Part shown: in pieces, positions 38,433-46,590 of the stretch
Position numbering within the stretch: position 1 is the first letter of the stretch
Layout of the letters: each line of letters opens with the position of its first letter
DNA from: Streptomyces sp. HPF1205
GTDB lineage: Bacteria > Actinomycetota > Actinomycetes > Streptomycetales > Streptomycetaceae
Direction of reading: 5' to 3'
Length of the DNA: 64,000 nucleotides
NCBI RefSeq assembly: GCF_020400825.1
Contig: NZ_JAINVH010000031.1
Coordinates: 28,874 to 92,873 of the forward strand
Program-made: the position numbers and the translations under genes
The notes under the pieces: generated by a model
Database searches by the model: none
What the model saw: the letters and a program-made list of their open reading frames with translations, nothing else
Told to the model about the DNA's origin: nothing

Positions 38433-40319
38433 ATGAGCACACGTGCACGCGTCCGGGCCCCCGAACTGGTCGGCAAGGGCGGCTGGCTGAACACCGGCGG
38501 CAAGCAGCCCACCCTCGCCGACCTGCGCGGGTCCATCGTGATCCTGGACTTCTGGACGTTCTGCTGTGTGAACTGCCTGCACGTCCTGGACGAGCTGCGG
38601 GAGCTGGAGGAGCGGCACCGGGACACGGTCGTGATCGTGGGCGTGCACTCCCCGAAGTTCGCGCACGAGGCGGAGCACCGGTCCGTGGCGGACGCCGTCG
38701 AGCGGTACGAGGTGCACCACCCGGTGCTGGACGACCCGGAGCTGGCCACCTGGAAGCAGTACGCGGTCCGGGCGTGGCCGACGCTGGTGGTGATCGACCC
38801 GGAGGGGTACGTGGTCGCCCAGCACGCGGGCGAGGGCCACGCGCACGCGCTGGAGACGCTGGTGACCCGGCTGGAGGAGGAGCACGCCGCGAAGGGCACG
38901 CTGCGCCGCGGCGACGGGGTGTACGTGCCGCCGGAGCCCGTCCCGACCGACCTGCGCTTCCCGGGCAAGGCGCTGCTGCTGCCCGGCTCGGGCCACTACC
39001 TGGTGTCCGACTCGACCCGGCACGCGCTGGTGGAGCTGGCCGCCGACGGGGAGAGCGTGGTCCGGCGGATCGGCACGGGCGAGCGCGGCCTCACCGACGG
39101 CGACGCGGCCGGCGCCCGGTTCAGCGAGCCGCAGGGCCTGGCGCTGCTTCCGGACGGTTCCGTGGTCGTCGCCGACACCGTCAACCACGTGCTGCGCCGG
39201 CTGGAGCCGGACAGCGGGCGGGTGACGACGGTGGCGGGCACCGGCAGGCAGTGGATGCAGGGCTCGCCCACCTCGGGCGCCGCGCTGGAGGTTCCGCTGT
39301 CCTCGCCGTGGGACGTGGCCTGGTTCGAGGACCGGGTGTGGATCGCGATGGCGGGCGTGCACCAGCTGTGGACGTACGACCCGGCCACCGGTCGGGTCGC
39401 GGTCGCCGCCGGGACCACCAACGAGGGCCTGGTCGACGGGCCCGCGGCCGAGGCCTGGTTCGCCCAGCCGTCGGGGCTGGCCGCGGCCGGCGAGCGGCTC
39501 TGGATCGCCGACTCGGAGACCTCGGCGCTGCGCTGGGCCGAGCGGTCGACGGGCGGCGGTCGAGGCGGGAACACCGAGGGCGCGGGGAGCACCGAGGGGG
39601 CGGAGGACACCGAAGACACCGGGGAGTACGTGATCCGTACGGCGGTGGGCACCGGGCTGTTCGACTTCGGGCACCGGGACGGCCCGGCGGGGCAGGCCCT
39701 GTTCCAGCACCCGCTCGGCGTCACCGCGCTGCCCGACGGCTCCGTGGCGGTGAGCGACACGTACAACAACGCGCTGCGGCGGTACGACCCCGTCTCCGGC
39801 GAGGTCACCACGCTGGCCACCGATCTGCGCGAGCCGTCGGCGGCGGTCGTGGCCGACGGCGACATCGTGGTCGTGGAGTCCGCGCGGCACCGGCTGACCC
39901 GGCTGCGTCTGCCGGAGGCCGCGATCCGGGTCCCGGCGGTGGCGCACCGTACGCAGCGGGCGGCGACCGCGGTCGCGCCGGGAGCGTTCCGGCTCGACGT
40001 GGTGTTCAGCGCCCCGGCCGGCCAGAAGCTCGACGAGCGCTACGGGCCCTCGACCCGGCTGCTGGTCAGCGCGACCCCGCCGGAACTCCTGTCCTCCGGC
40101 GCGGGCCGGGGTACGGAGCTGTCCCGCGAGCTGGTCCTCGACCCTTCGGTCACCGAGGGCGTCCTGCACGTGTCGGCGATGGCCGCCTCGTGCGACGACG
40201 ACCCGGCCAACCCGTATCCCGCCTGCCATGTGCACCAGCAGGACTGGGGCGTGCCCGTGCGCCTGACCGGCGACGGCGACTCCCGCCTCGCGCTGGTCCT
40301 CGCGGGCATGGACAGCTGA
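38433..40319 (+). CDS. NHL-repeat thioredoxin-like protein
   Basis: Predicted 628-aa protein with an N-terminal thioredoxin/TlpA-like domain (about residues 1-150) and a C-terminal NHL beta-propeller (about 170-500). The redox site is FWTFCCVNCLHVLDELREL, a CxxC with an extra cysteine before it. cis-Pro context is AWPTLVVIDPEG. NHL blades include FSEPQGLALLPDGSVVVADTVNHVLRRL and LFQHPLGVTALPDGSVAVSDTYNNALRRY. A low-complexity Gly/Glu/Thr linker interrupts the propeller near residues 370-395. The far C-terminus has three more cysteines (SCDDDPANPYPACHVH). It resembles NHLRC2. Cytoplasmic location is likely as there is no signal peptide. Confidence 0.92.
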   Translation: MSTRARVRAPELVGKGGWLNTGGKQPTLADLRGSIVILDFWTFCCVNCLHVLDELRELEERHRDTVVIVGVHSPKFAHEAEHRSVADAVERYEVHHPVLDDPELATWKQYAVRAWPTLVVIDPEGYVVAQHAGEGHAHALETLVTRLEEEHAAKGTLRRGDGVYVPPEPVPTDLRFPGKALLLPGSGHYLVSDSTRHALVELAADGESVVRRIGTGERGLTDGDAAGARFSEPQGLALLPDGSVVVADTVNHVLRRLEPDSGRVTTVAGTGRQWMQGSPTSGAALEVPLSSPWDVAWFEDRVWIAMAGVHQLWTYDPATGRVAVAAGTTNEGLVDGPAAEAWFAQPSGLAAAGERLWIADSETSALRWAERSTGGGRGGNTEGAGSTEGAEDTEDTGEYVIRTAVGTGLFDFGHRDGPAGQALFQHPLGVTALPDGSVAVSDTYNNALRRYDPVSGEVTTLATDLREPSAAVVADGDIVVVESARHRLTRLRLPEAAIRVPAVAHRTQRAATAVAPGAFRLDVVFSAPAGQKLDERYGPSTRLLVSATPPELLSSGAGRGTELSRELVLDPSVTEGVLHVSAMAASCDDDPANPYPACHVHQQDWGVPVRLTGDGDSRLALVLAGMDS

Positions 40320-40340
40320 TCCGGTTCCGGCAGGTCACGT

Positions 40341-40371
40341 CCGGGCGTGCCCCGTGTTCGGGCACGCCCGG
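40341..40371. terminator. bidirectional terminator
   Basis: CCGGGCGTGCCC and GGGCACGCCCGG form a perfect 12-bp stem with a 7-nt loop between two convergent genes. Confidence 0.87.
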
Positions 40372-40398
40372 GTGCGCGGCCACCGGCCGGCGGCGGCC

Positions 40399-40653
40399 TC
40401 AGTACCGCCCACCCGGGTGGTAGCGGTCCTCCGCGTAGTACCGCTCCTCCACGACCGGCGGGACGTCGCCGTCCGCGGTCGGTGGGATCCTGCGCCGCTT
40501 GAATATGCTCACGTACGCGGCCATTCCGATGACGCCGACGGCCATCAGGATCAGCCCGAGCAGATCCATGTTGACGCCCTTGGCATGCCAGTTGGTGGCG
40601 AAGGTGATGATCGCGCCGATCGCGATCAGGATGATGCAGCCTCCGATGCCCAC
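40399..40653 (-). CDS. DUF6458-like small membrane protein
   Basis: This 84-aa protein has two membrane helices (GIGGCIILIAIGAIITFA and MDLLGLILMAVGVIGMAAYV) joined by a short loop with NWHAKGVN, the pattern of the actinobacterial DUF6458 family. The C-terminal tail is charged and Tyr/Pro-rich (VVEERYYAEDRYHPGG). The GTG 40653 start follows GGAGG by 8 nt; longer in-frame starts add a disordered stretch. It has no known function. A terminator separates it from the convergent NHL gene. Confidence 0.85.
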   Translation of the reverse strand: MGIGGCIILIAIGAIITFATNWHAKGVNMDLLGLILMAVGVIGMAAYVSIFKRRRIPPTADGDVPPVVEERYYAEDRYHPGGRY

Positions 40654-40855
40654 AACGCCCGCCTCCCCAATTCCAGTTGACGGTTCCGTTGGTCTCGGCT
40701 GTCGCCTACCCCCGGACTTGACCGGCATTCAGCCTCTTCGCACGGGGGCAGCGGCCGGTCTCCCCGGCGGTCGGCGCGGCCGCCGTGCGGCGGGGCCGGG
40801 GGCGGGGCCGGATGTGTGCCGCGGATTCCTGCTGGATGGGCGGGTGGCCAGGTCT

Positions 40856-40861
40856 TACGGT
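40856..40861 (+). promoter_or_regulatory. -10 box of marR gene (likely leaderless)
   Basis: TACGGT ends 6 nt before ATG 40868 and there is no ribosome site. Confidence 0.5.
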
Positions 40862-40867
40862 GTGGGC

Positions 40868-41338
40868 ATGGACGACAGCCCGCAGGCCGCCGCCGCTCCG
40901 GCGGAGGCCGTCACCGAATCCGCGGTCCGCGCCGCGAGCGACGTACGCAGCGTGGTCAGCCGGCTGCGCCGGCGGATGAGGGAGCTGGCCGGGATCGAGG
41001 ACCTCACGCCCTCGCAGACGGCCGTCATGACCCGGCTGGACAGGGGCGGCGCGGCCACCACCAGCGAACTGGCGGCGGCCGAGCGGGTGCGGCCGCAGTC
41101 GATGGCCGCGACGCTGGCCGCGCTGGAGGAGCGGGGCATCATCCGGCGCGACCCCGACCCGCACGACGGCCGCAAGCAGGTGGTCAGCCTGAGCGCCGAG
41201 GGTCGGGAGCGGCTGATGGGCGACCGCCGCACCCGCCAGGAGTGGCTGGCCCGCGCCTTGGACGGCCACTGCACGGAGGCCGAGCGGCGGACGGTGATCG
41301 AGGCGATGGCCGTCCTGGACCGGGTCATCCAGGTCTGA
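40868..41338 (+). CDS. MarR-family transcriptional regulator
   Basis: Winged-helix regulator of 156 aa. Landmarks are the N-terminal dimerisation helices, LRRRMRELAGIEDLTPSQTAVMTRLDRGG, the recognition region ATTSELAAAERVRPQSMAATLAALEERGII, the wing RRDPDPHDGRKQVVSLSAEG, and C-terminal helices. MarR proteins usually repress a neighbouring enzyme or transporter and respond to phenolic or oxidising compounds. The convergent pirin gene is the obvious neighbour, though no shared promoter exists. A TACGGT box lies 6 nt upstream of ATG, which suggests a leaderless message. Confidence 0.93.
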   Translation: MDDSPQAAAAPAEAVTESAVRAASDVRSVVSRLRRRMRELAGIEDLTPSQTAVMTRLDRGGAATTSELAAAERVRPQSMAATLAALEERGIIRRDPDPHDGRKQVVSLSAEGRERLMGDRRTRQEWLARALDGHCTEAERRTVIEAMAVLDRVIQV

Positions 41339-41369
41339 GGCCCGGCCGGGAGAGCACTGGGAAAGTCCC

Positions 41370-41417
41370 GGGGGTACGGGGAGCCGCCCGGTCCCGCGGG
41401 CGGGCGCCCGTACCCCC
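41370..41417. terminator. bidirectional terminator
   Basis: GGGGGTACGGG (41370-41380) pairs with CCCGTACCCCC (41407-41417), and the inner GCCGCCCG and CGGGCGGGC can extend the stem. It lies between convergent marR and pirin genes. Confidence 0.82.
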
Positions 41418-41429
41418 CGTGGGGGATCC

Positions 41430-42392
41430 TCAGCGGCCGTACGGCGAGTCGGCCGGGATCGTGCCCAGGCGGCCGGCCTGGAAGTCGTCGAAGGCCTGGG
41501 CCAGTTCGGCGTGGGTGTTCATGACGAACGGGCCGTACTGCATCATCGGCTCGCGGATCGGCTGCCCGCCGAGCAGGACCACCTCGAAGTTGGCGCTGCG
41601 CGAGTCCTGGGTCGCGTCGGCGCGGATCGTCAGGGACTGGCCGGTGCCGAAGACGACCGCCTGCCCCATCCGGAAGGGGCGCTGCTCGGGGCCGGCGGAA
41701 CCGGACCCGGCCAGGCCGTAGGCCAGGGCGTTGAAGTCGGGGCGCCAGGGCAGGGTGACCTGGGCGCCGGCGGTCAGCGACACGTGGATCATGGTGATCG
41801 GGGTGTGGGTGGCGCCGGGGCCGCTGTGCCCGTCGAGGTCGCCGGCGATGAGGCGGATCAGGGCGCCGCCGTCCGCCGAGGTGAGCAGCTTCAGGCCGCC
41901 GGCCCGGATGTCCTGGTACTTCGGCGCGATCATCTTGTCGCGCTTGGGGAGGTTCACCCACAGCTGGAGGCCGTGGAACAGCCCACCGCTGAGCACGAGC
42001 TCCTCCGGCGGGGTCTCGATGTGCAGCAGGCCGGACCCGGCCGTCATCCACTGGGTGTCGCCGTTGGTGATGGTGCCGCCGCCACCGTGGGAGTCCTGGT
42101 GGATGAAGGTGCCGTCCATGATGTACGTGACGGTCTCGAAGCCGCGGTGCGGGTGCCAGGGGGTGCCCTTGGGCTCGCCGGCCGCGTAGTCCACCTCGCC
42201 CATCTGGTCCATCATGATGAACGGGTCGAGGTACTTGTAGTCGATGCCCGCGAAGGCGCGGCGGACGGGGAAGCCCTCGCCCTCCAGGCCGCTCGGGGCG
42301 GTGCTCACGGCCAGCGCGGGCCGCGGCCGGGCGTCGGCGGGCGCGGTCACCTTCGGCAGGGCCAGCGGGTTCTCTACGGTCACGGCAGGCAT
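41430..42392 (-). CDS. pirin family protein
   Basis: Cupin-fold protein of the pirin family, 320 aa. Bacterial pirins bind iron and some are quercetin dioxygenases or redox regulators. The metal-site region HPHRGFETVTYIMDG and the downstream HQDSHGGGGTITNGDTQWMTAGSG-type residues are present, followed by HIETPP and LQLWVNLPKRDKM. The C-terminal cupin half ends YGPFVMNTHAELAQAF. The ATG 42392 start follows AAGGAG by 6 nt. A good -35/-10 pair lies 30-58 bp upstream. Confidence 0.94.
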   Translation of the reverse strand: MPAVTVENPLALPKVTAPADARPRPALAVSTAPSGLEGEGFPVRRAFAGIDYKYLDPFIMMDQMGEVDYAAGEPKGTPWHPHRGFETVTYIMDGTFIHQDSHGGGGTITNGDTQWMTAGSGLLHIETPPEELVLSGGLFHGLQLWVNLPKRDKMIAPKYQDIRAGGLKLLTSADGGALIRLIAGDLDGHSGPGATHTPITMIHVSLTAGAQVTLPWRPDFNALAYGLAGSGSAGPEQRPFRMGQAVVFGTGQSLTIRADATQDSRSANFEVVLLGGQPIREPMMQYGPFVMNTHAELAQAFDDFQAGRLGTIPADSPYGR

Positions 42393-42421
42393 GGGGGGCT
42401 CCTTCGGCTTGCGCTGCGTCC

Positions 42422-42450
42422 AATGTAGTTGAACGCTGAACATCTCGCAA
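42422..42450 (-). promoter_or_regulatory. promoter of the pirin gene
   Basis: On the minus strand TTGCGA (42450-42445) and TACATT (42427-42422) are exactly 17 bp apart. The spacer holds a direct repeat GTTCAGCGTTCA that could bind a regulator such as the nearby MarR protein. Confidence 0.6.
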
Positions 42451-42531
42451 GGCGTAATTGTTCCGCCACGCGGACGGCCCTGCCAAAAAGTCCCGAAGAT
42501 CCCGAAAAGCCGCGAAAGAGGACCGGGCGGC

Positions 42532-43014
42532 CTACCCGTACATCCGGCGCATCGTGAAGTCCACCATCTGCTCGACCGCCTTGGCGTCGAAGACCATCCG
42601 GTGCCGGCCCTCGATGTCGAGGACGAAGCCGTAGCCGGTGGGCAGCAGGTCGAGCACCTCGGCGCCGGTGATCACGAAGTACTTGGACTCCTTGCCGGCG
42701 TACCGGCGCAGCTCCTTCAGCGAGGAGAACATCGGGATGACCGGCTGCTGGGTGTCGTGCAGCGCGAGGAAGCCGGGGTTCTCGCCGCGCGGGCAGTACA
42801 CCTTGGAGGTGGCGAAGATCGCCTGGAAGTCCTCGGCGGACATCGAGCCGGTGGTGAAGGCGCGCACGGCGTCGGCCAGCGACGGCGGCGACGGTTCCGG
42901 ATAGGCGGCGGGCGGGTCGGGGTAGCCCCCGCCCATGGGTGCGCCGCCCATCGGGGCGCCGCCTGGGGGCGGGCCGCCGGGTCCCGGGTTCACACTCTGC
43001 TCGTAGCCGTACAC
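42532..43014 (-). CDS. SseB-domain protein
   Basis: This 160-aa protein has a Pro/Gly-rich N-terminal 45 residues and an SseB N-terminal-type domain (about 50-160). Landmarks are PSLADAVRAFTTGSMSAEDFQAIFATSKVYCPRG, LHDTQQPVIPMFSSLKELRRYAG and TGAEVLDLLPTGYGFVLDIEG, ending FTMRRMYG. It is a conserved actinobacterial cytoplasmic protein of unknown role. The start was set at GTG 43014, which gives the usual MYGYEQ opening; an in-frame ATG 18 nt upstream is the alternative. A TACGCT box lies 7 nt before GTG, so the message may be leaderless. Confidence 0.87.
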   Translation of the reverse strand: MYGYEQSVNPGPGGPPPGGAPMGGAPMGGGYPDPPAAYPEPSPPSLADAVRAFTTGSMSAEDFQAIFATSKVYCPRGENPGFLALHDTQQPVIPMFSSLKELRRYAGKESKYFVITGAEVLDLLPTGYGFVLDIEGRHRMVFDAKAVEQMVDFTMRRMYG

Positions 43015-43021
43015 ACGCCCA

Positions 43022-43027
43022 AGCGTA
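43022..43027 (-). promoter_or_regulatory. -10 box of the SseB gene (likely leaderless)
   Basis: On the minus strand TACGCT ends 7 nt before GTG 43014. Confidence 0.5.
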
Positions 43028-43070
43028 GCCAAGCCCGGGAGAGGAAAGGGTCACATCGGGCCGGAGGGGG

Positions 43071-43097
43071 TTGCTTCTTATTACTGGCCGGTAGCAT
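43071..43097 (+). promoter_or_regulatory. candidate promoter/operator of the acyl-CoA dehydrogenase gene
   Basis: TTGCTT (43071-43076) and TAGCAT (43092-43097) could be -35 and -10 boxes, with a short 15-bp spacer. Between and overlapping the -10 is TACTGGCCGGTA (43082-43093), a 12-bp near-palindrome that could bind a fatty-acid regulator of the TetR type. Confidence 0.45.
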
Positions 43098-43206
43098 CAT
43101 TTTGGTTGACCACGCGATCCGCACACCGGAACCGCCGCGGCGCAGGCGCACACCGCCGCAGTACCCGTCGGAACCGCCGGACACAGGGAGCCAGGAGCCA
43201 GTCCTC

Positions 43207-45033
43207 ATGGGCCACTACAAGTCGAACCTCCGCGACATCGAGTTCAACCTCTTCGAGGTGCTCGGCCGCGACCAGCTCTACGGCACGGGTCCCTTCGCGG
43301 AGATGGACGTCGAGACCGCGAAGGACATCCTCGGCGAGCTGGCCAGGCTGGCCGAGAACGAACTGGCCGAGTCCTTCGCCGACGCCGACCGCAACCCGCC
43401 GGTCTTCGACCCGCAAACCGGCACGGCGCCGGTCCCCGACACCTTCAAGAAGAGCTACGCCGCCTTCATGGACGCCGAGTACTGGCGGCTGGGCCTGCCG
43501 GAGGAGATCGGCGGCACCACCGCGCCGCGCTCCCTGATCTGGTCCTACGCCGAACTGGTGCTCGGGTCGAACCCGGCGATCTGGATGTACTCCTCCGGGC
43601 CGGCATTCGCCGGGATCCTCTACGACGAGGGCACCGAGGAGCAGAAGAAGATCGCCGCGCTGGCGGTCGAGAAGCAGTGGGGCTCCACCATGGTGCTCAC
43701 CGAGCCGGACGCCGGCTCGGACGTCGGCGCAGGCCGCGCCAAGGCGGTCAGGCAGGACGACGGCAGCTGGCACATCGAGGGCGTCAAGCGCTTCATCACC
43801 TCGGGCGAGCACGACATGGCCGAGAACATCATCCACTACGTGCTGGCCCGCCCCGAGGGCGCCGGACCCGGCACCAAGGGCCTGTCGCTGTTCATGGTCC
43901 CGAAGTACGAGTTCGACGTCGAGACCGGCGAGCTGGGCGCCCGCAACGGCGTCTACGCCACCAACGTCGAGCACAAGATGGGCCTGAAGGCGTCCAACAC
44001 CTGCGAGATGACCTTCGGCGACAAGCACCCCGCCAAGGGCTGGCTGATCGGCGATAAGCACGACGGCATCCGGCAGATGTTCCGGATCATCGAGTTCGCC
44101 CGCATGATGGTCGGCACGAAGGCGATAGCCACCCTCTCCACCGGCTACCTCAACGCGCTGGAGTACGCCAAGGAGCGCGTGCAGGGCCCGGACCTGGCGC
44201 AGTTCATGGACAAGTCCGCGCCCAAGGTCACCATCACCCACCACCCGGACGTCCGCCGCTCGCTGATGACGCAGAAGGCGTACGCGGAGGGCATGCGCGC
44301 CCTCGTCCTCTACACGGCCTCCGTCCAGGACGCCATCCAGCTCGCCGAGGCCAACGGCGAGGACGCGCGGCACCTGCACGGCCTCAACGACCTGCTGCTG
44401 CCCATCGTCAAGGGCTACGGCTCGGAGAAGTCCTACGAGCAGCTCGCCCAGTCGCTGCAGACCTTCGGCGGCTCGGGCTACCTGCAGGAGTACCCGATCG
44501 AGCAGTACATCAGGGACGCCAAGATCGACACGCTCTACGAGGGCACGACCGCGATCCAGGGCCAGGACTACTTCTTCCGGAAGATCGTCCGCGACCAGGG
44601 GCAGTCGCTGACCGCGCTGAGCGAGGAGATCAAGAAGTTCCTGGCCGAGGCCGGCGGCGGCGAGGAGCTCGCGGCGGCGCGCGAGCAGCTCGCCAAGGCG
44701 GCGGCCGACCTGGAGGCCATCCTCGGCGCCATGCTCGCGGACCTCTCGGCCACCGAGCAGGACGTCCGCTCGATCTACAAGGTGGGCCTGAACACCACCC
44801 GCCTGCTGCTCGCCTCCGGCGACGTGGTGGTCGGCTACCTGCTGCTGCGCGGCGCCTGCGTCGCCGCCGAGAAGCTCCCCTCGGCCACCGCGAAGGACGC
44901 GGCCTTCTACGCGGGCAAGATCGCCGCGGCGAAGTTCTTCGCGGCCACCGTCCTGCCGGGCGTCGGCGCGGCCCGCTCCGTCGCGGAGTCCGTCGACCTG
45001 GACGTCATGGACCTGCCGGAAGAAGCGTTCTGA
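43207..45033 (+). CDS. acyl-CoA dehydrogenase (C-terminal extended type)
   Basis: FAD enzyme of 608 aa that would oxidise acyl-CoA in fatty-acid breakdown. The N-terminal, middle and C-terminal ACAD domains are followed by an extra helical domain (about residues 470-600), as in the longer FadE5-like or AidB-like group. Landmarks are STMVLTEPDAGSDVGAGRAKA (FAD/substrate strand), FITSGEHDMAENI, RSLMTQKAYAEGMRAL, QTFGGSGYLQEYPIEQYIRDAKI and the catalytic glutamate in LYEGTTAIQGQDYFF. The ATG 43207 start follows AGGGAGCCAGGAG. It is monocistronic, with a 46-bp palindrome downstream. Confidence 0.95.
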   Translation: MGHYKSNLRDIEFNLFEVLGRDQLYGTGPFAEMDVETAKDILGELARLAENELAESFADADRNPPVFDPQTGTAPVPDTFKKSYAAFMDAEYWRLGLPEEIGGTTAPRSLIWSYAELVLGSNPAIWMYSSGPAFAGILYDEGTEEQKKIAALAVEKQWGSTMVLTEPDAGSDVGAGRAKAVRQDDGSWHIEGVKRFITSGEHDMAENIIHYVLARPEGAGPGTKGLSLFMVPKYEFDVETGELGARNGVYATNVEHKMGLKASNTCEMTFGDKHPAKGWLIGDKHDGIRQMFRIIEFARMMVGTKAIATLSTGYLNALEYAKERVQGPDLAQFMDKSAPKVTITHHPDVRRSLMTQKAYAEGMRALVLYTASVQDAIQLAEANGEDARHLHGLNDLLLPIVKGYGSEKSYEQLAQSLQTFGGSGYLQEYPIEQYIRDAKIDTLYEGTTAIQGQDYFFRKIVRDQGQSLTALSEEIKKFLAEAGGGEELAAAREQLAKAAADLEAILGAMLADLSATEQDVRSIYKVGLNTTRLLLASGDVVVGYLLLRGACVAAEKLPSATAKDAAFYAGKIAAAKFFAATVLPGVGAARSVAESVDLDVMDLPEEAF

Positions 45034-45056
45034 GGGCCCGCCCTCGCGGGTCCGGC

Positions 45057-45102
45057 CCGAAGGCCGGGTGGGCGGTCGGCCGACCGCCCACCCGGCCTTC
45101 GG
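45057..45102. terminator. 46-bp perfect palindrome, terminator
   Basis: The two halves (45057-45079 and 45080-45102) are exact reverse complements with no loop bases. It follows the acyl-CoA dehydrogenase gene and lies 18 bp before the next start codon. Confidence 0.9.
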
Positions 45103-45108
45103 CGCAAA

Positions 45109-45114
45109 TAAGCT
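45109..45114 (+). promoter_or_regulatory. -10 box of the M18 peptidase gene (likely leaderless)
   Basis: TAAGCT ends 6 nt before ATG 45121. It lies just beyond the palindromic terminator. Confidence 0.55.
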
Positions 45115-45120
45115 GGTTCC

Positions 45121-46410
45121 ATGACCCCTCCGAGATTCGACCGCACGCACACCGACGACCTGGCCGCGTTCGTGACCGCGAGCCCCACGCCGTACCACGC
45201 CGTGGCCACCGCGGCCGAGCGGCTGGAGAAGGCCGGGTTCCGGCGGGTGGACGAGACCGGCATGTGGGACGGCGAGAGCGGCGGCCGGTTCGTGGTGCGC
45301 GGCGGGGCGCTCGTGGCCTGGTACGTGCCGGGGGGCGCGGTGCCGCACACCCCGTTCCGGGTGGTCGGCGCGCACACCGACTCCCCGAACCTGCGGGTCA
45401 AGCCGCGCCCCGACATGGGCGCGCAGGGCTGGCGGCAGGTGGCCGTGGAGATCTACGGCGGCCCGCTGCTCAACAGCTGGCTCGACCGCGACCTGGGCCT
45501 GGCCGGCCGGCTGGCGCTGCGCGACGGCTCGACCGTCCTGGTCCGGGTGGACCGCCCGCTGCTGCGGGTCGCGCAGCTCGCCATCCACCTCGACCGCGGG
45601 GTCAACGACGGGCTGACCCTGGACAAGCAGCGGCACCTCCAGCCGCTGTGGGGCCTGGGCGAGGCGGCCGACGGCGACCTGATCGACTTCCTGGCCGGCG
45701 AGGCGGGCGTGCCGGCCGCCGACGTGGCCGGCTGGGACCTGATGACGCACGACGTGCAGCCGCCCGCCTACCTCGGCCGCGACCGCGACCTGCTCGCGTC
45801 CCCCCGGCTGGACAACCTCCTGTCCGTCCACGCGGGCACCGCGGCCCTGCTCGCCGCGGCGGCCGAGGGCGACGCGCTGCCCTTCGTCCCGGTGCTGGCC
45901 GCCTTCGATCACGAGGAGAACGGCAGCGAGTCCGACACCGGCGCCCAGGGCCCGCTGCTCGGCAACGTCCTGGAGCGCTCGGTCCACGCGCGCGGCGGCT
46001 CGTACGAGGACCGGCTGCGCGCCCTGGCCGGCACGGTCTGCGTCTCCTCCGACGTCGGCCACGCCGTCCATCCCAACTACGCCGAGCGCCACGACCCCAC
46101 CCACCACCCGCGGGCCAACGGCGGCCCGATCCTCAAGACCAACGTCAACAACCGCTACTCCACCGACGGCACCGGCCGCGCCCTGTTCACGGCCGCCTGC
46201 GAGCGGGCCGGCGTCCCGTACCAGCACTTCGTCTCCAGCAACGCGATGCCCTGCGGTACGACCATCGGCCCGATCACCGCGGCCCGGCACGGCATCACCA
46301 CGGTCGACGTCGGCGTGCCCATCCTGTCCATGCACTCCGCGCGCGAGCTGTGCGGCGCCGACGACCCGGCCCACCTGGCGGCGGCCCTGACGGCCTTCCT
46401 GACCGCCTGA
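45121..46410 (+). CDS. M18 family aminopeptidase
   Basis: Zinc aminopeptidase of 429 aa, related to aspartyl aminopeptidases. Metal and catalytic landmarks are VVGAHTDSPNLRVKP (His85), LDNLLSVHAG, FDHEENGSESDTGAQ (the catalytic and metal glutamates), SSDVGHAVHPNY and the C-terminal metal histidine in SMHSARELCG. It would remove N-terminal acidic residues from peptides in the cytoplasm. ATG 45121 has no ribosome site; a TAAGCT box 6 nt before it suggests a leaderless message. It stands alone between two terminators and aspS. Confidence 0.95.
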   Translation: MTPPRFDRTHTDDLAAFVTASPTPYHAVATAAERLEKAGFRRVDETGMWDGESGGRFVVRGGALVAWYVPGGAVPHTPFRVVGAHTDSPNLRVKPRPDMGAQGWRQVAVEIYGGPLLNSWLDRDLGLAGRLALRDGSTVLVRVDRPLLRVAQLAIHLDRGVNDGLTLDKQRHLQPLWGLGEAADGDLIDFLAGEAGVPAADVAGWDLMTHDVQPPAYLGRDRDLLASPRLDNLLSVHAGTAALLAAAAEGDALPFVPVLAAFDHEENGSESDTGAQGPLLGNVLERSVHARGGSYEDRLRALAGTVCVSSDVGHAVHPNYAERHDPTHHPRANGGPILKTNVNNRYSTDGTGRALFTAACERAGVPYQHFVSSNAMPCGTTIGPITAARHGITTVDVGVPILSMHSARELCGADDPAHLAAALTAFLTA

Positions 46411-46537
46411 GGGCGGGCCGCGGTCCACCCCGGCCGGAACACCCGCGGTGCGGATTGCGGACGATTCGCGCCTTTCACCCCGGTACGGACCGCCTTGCGG
46501 GCCGGTATCCGAATGGGGGTGCGGGCCCCCGCCCCGG

Positions 46538-46543
46538 TAGGCT
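46538..46543 (+). promoter_or_regulatory. candidate -10 box of aspS
   Basis: TAGGCT lies 47 bp before ATG 46591 and would give a leader of about 40 nt that contains purine-rich GAGACGAGAAGACGAGAG. No -35 is evident. Confidence 0.4.
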
Positions 46544-46590
46544 GAAGGGCCACGACCCCACGGCTCGGACGAGAGACGAGAAGACGAGAG

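Noticed and set aside
40655..40855. Longer N-terminus for the DUF6458-like protein
   Set aside because: An in-frame start further upstream adds a disordered stretch, while GTG 40653 has GGAGG 8 nt before it and begins the first membrane helix.
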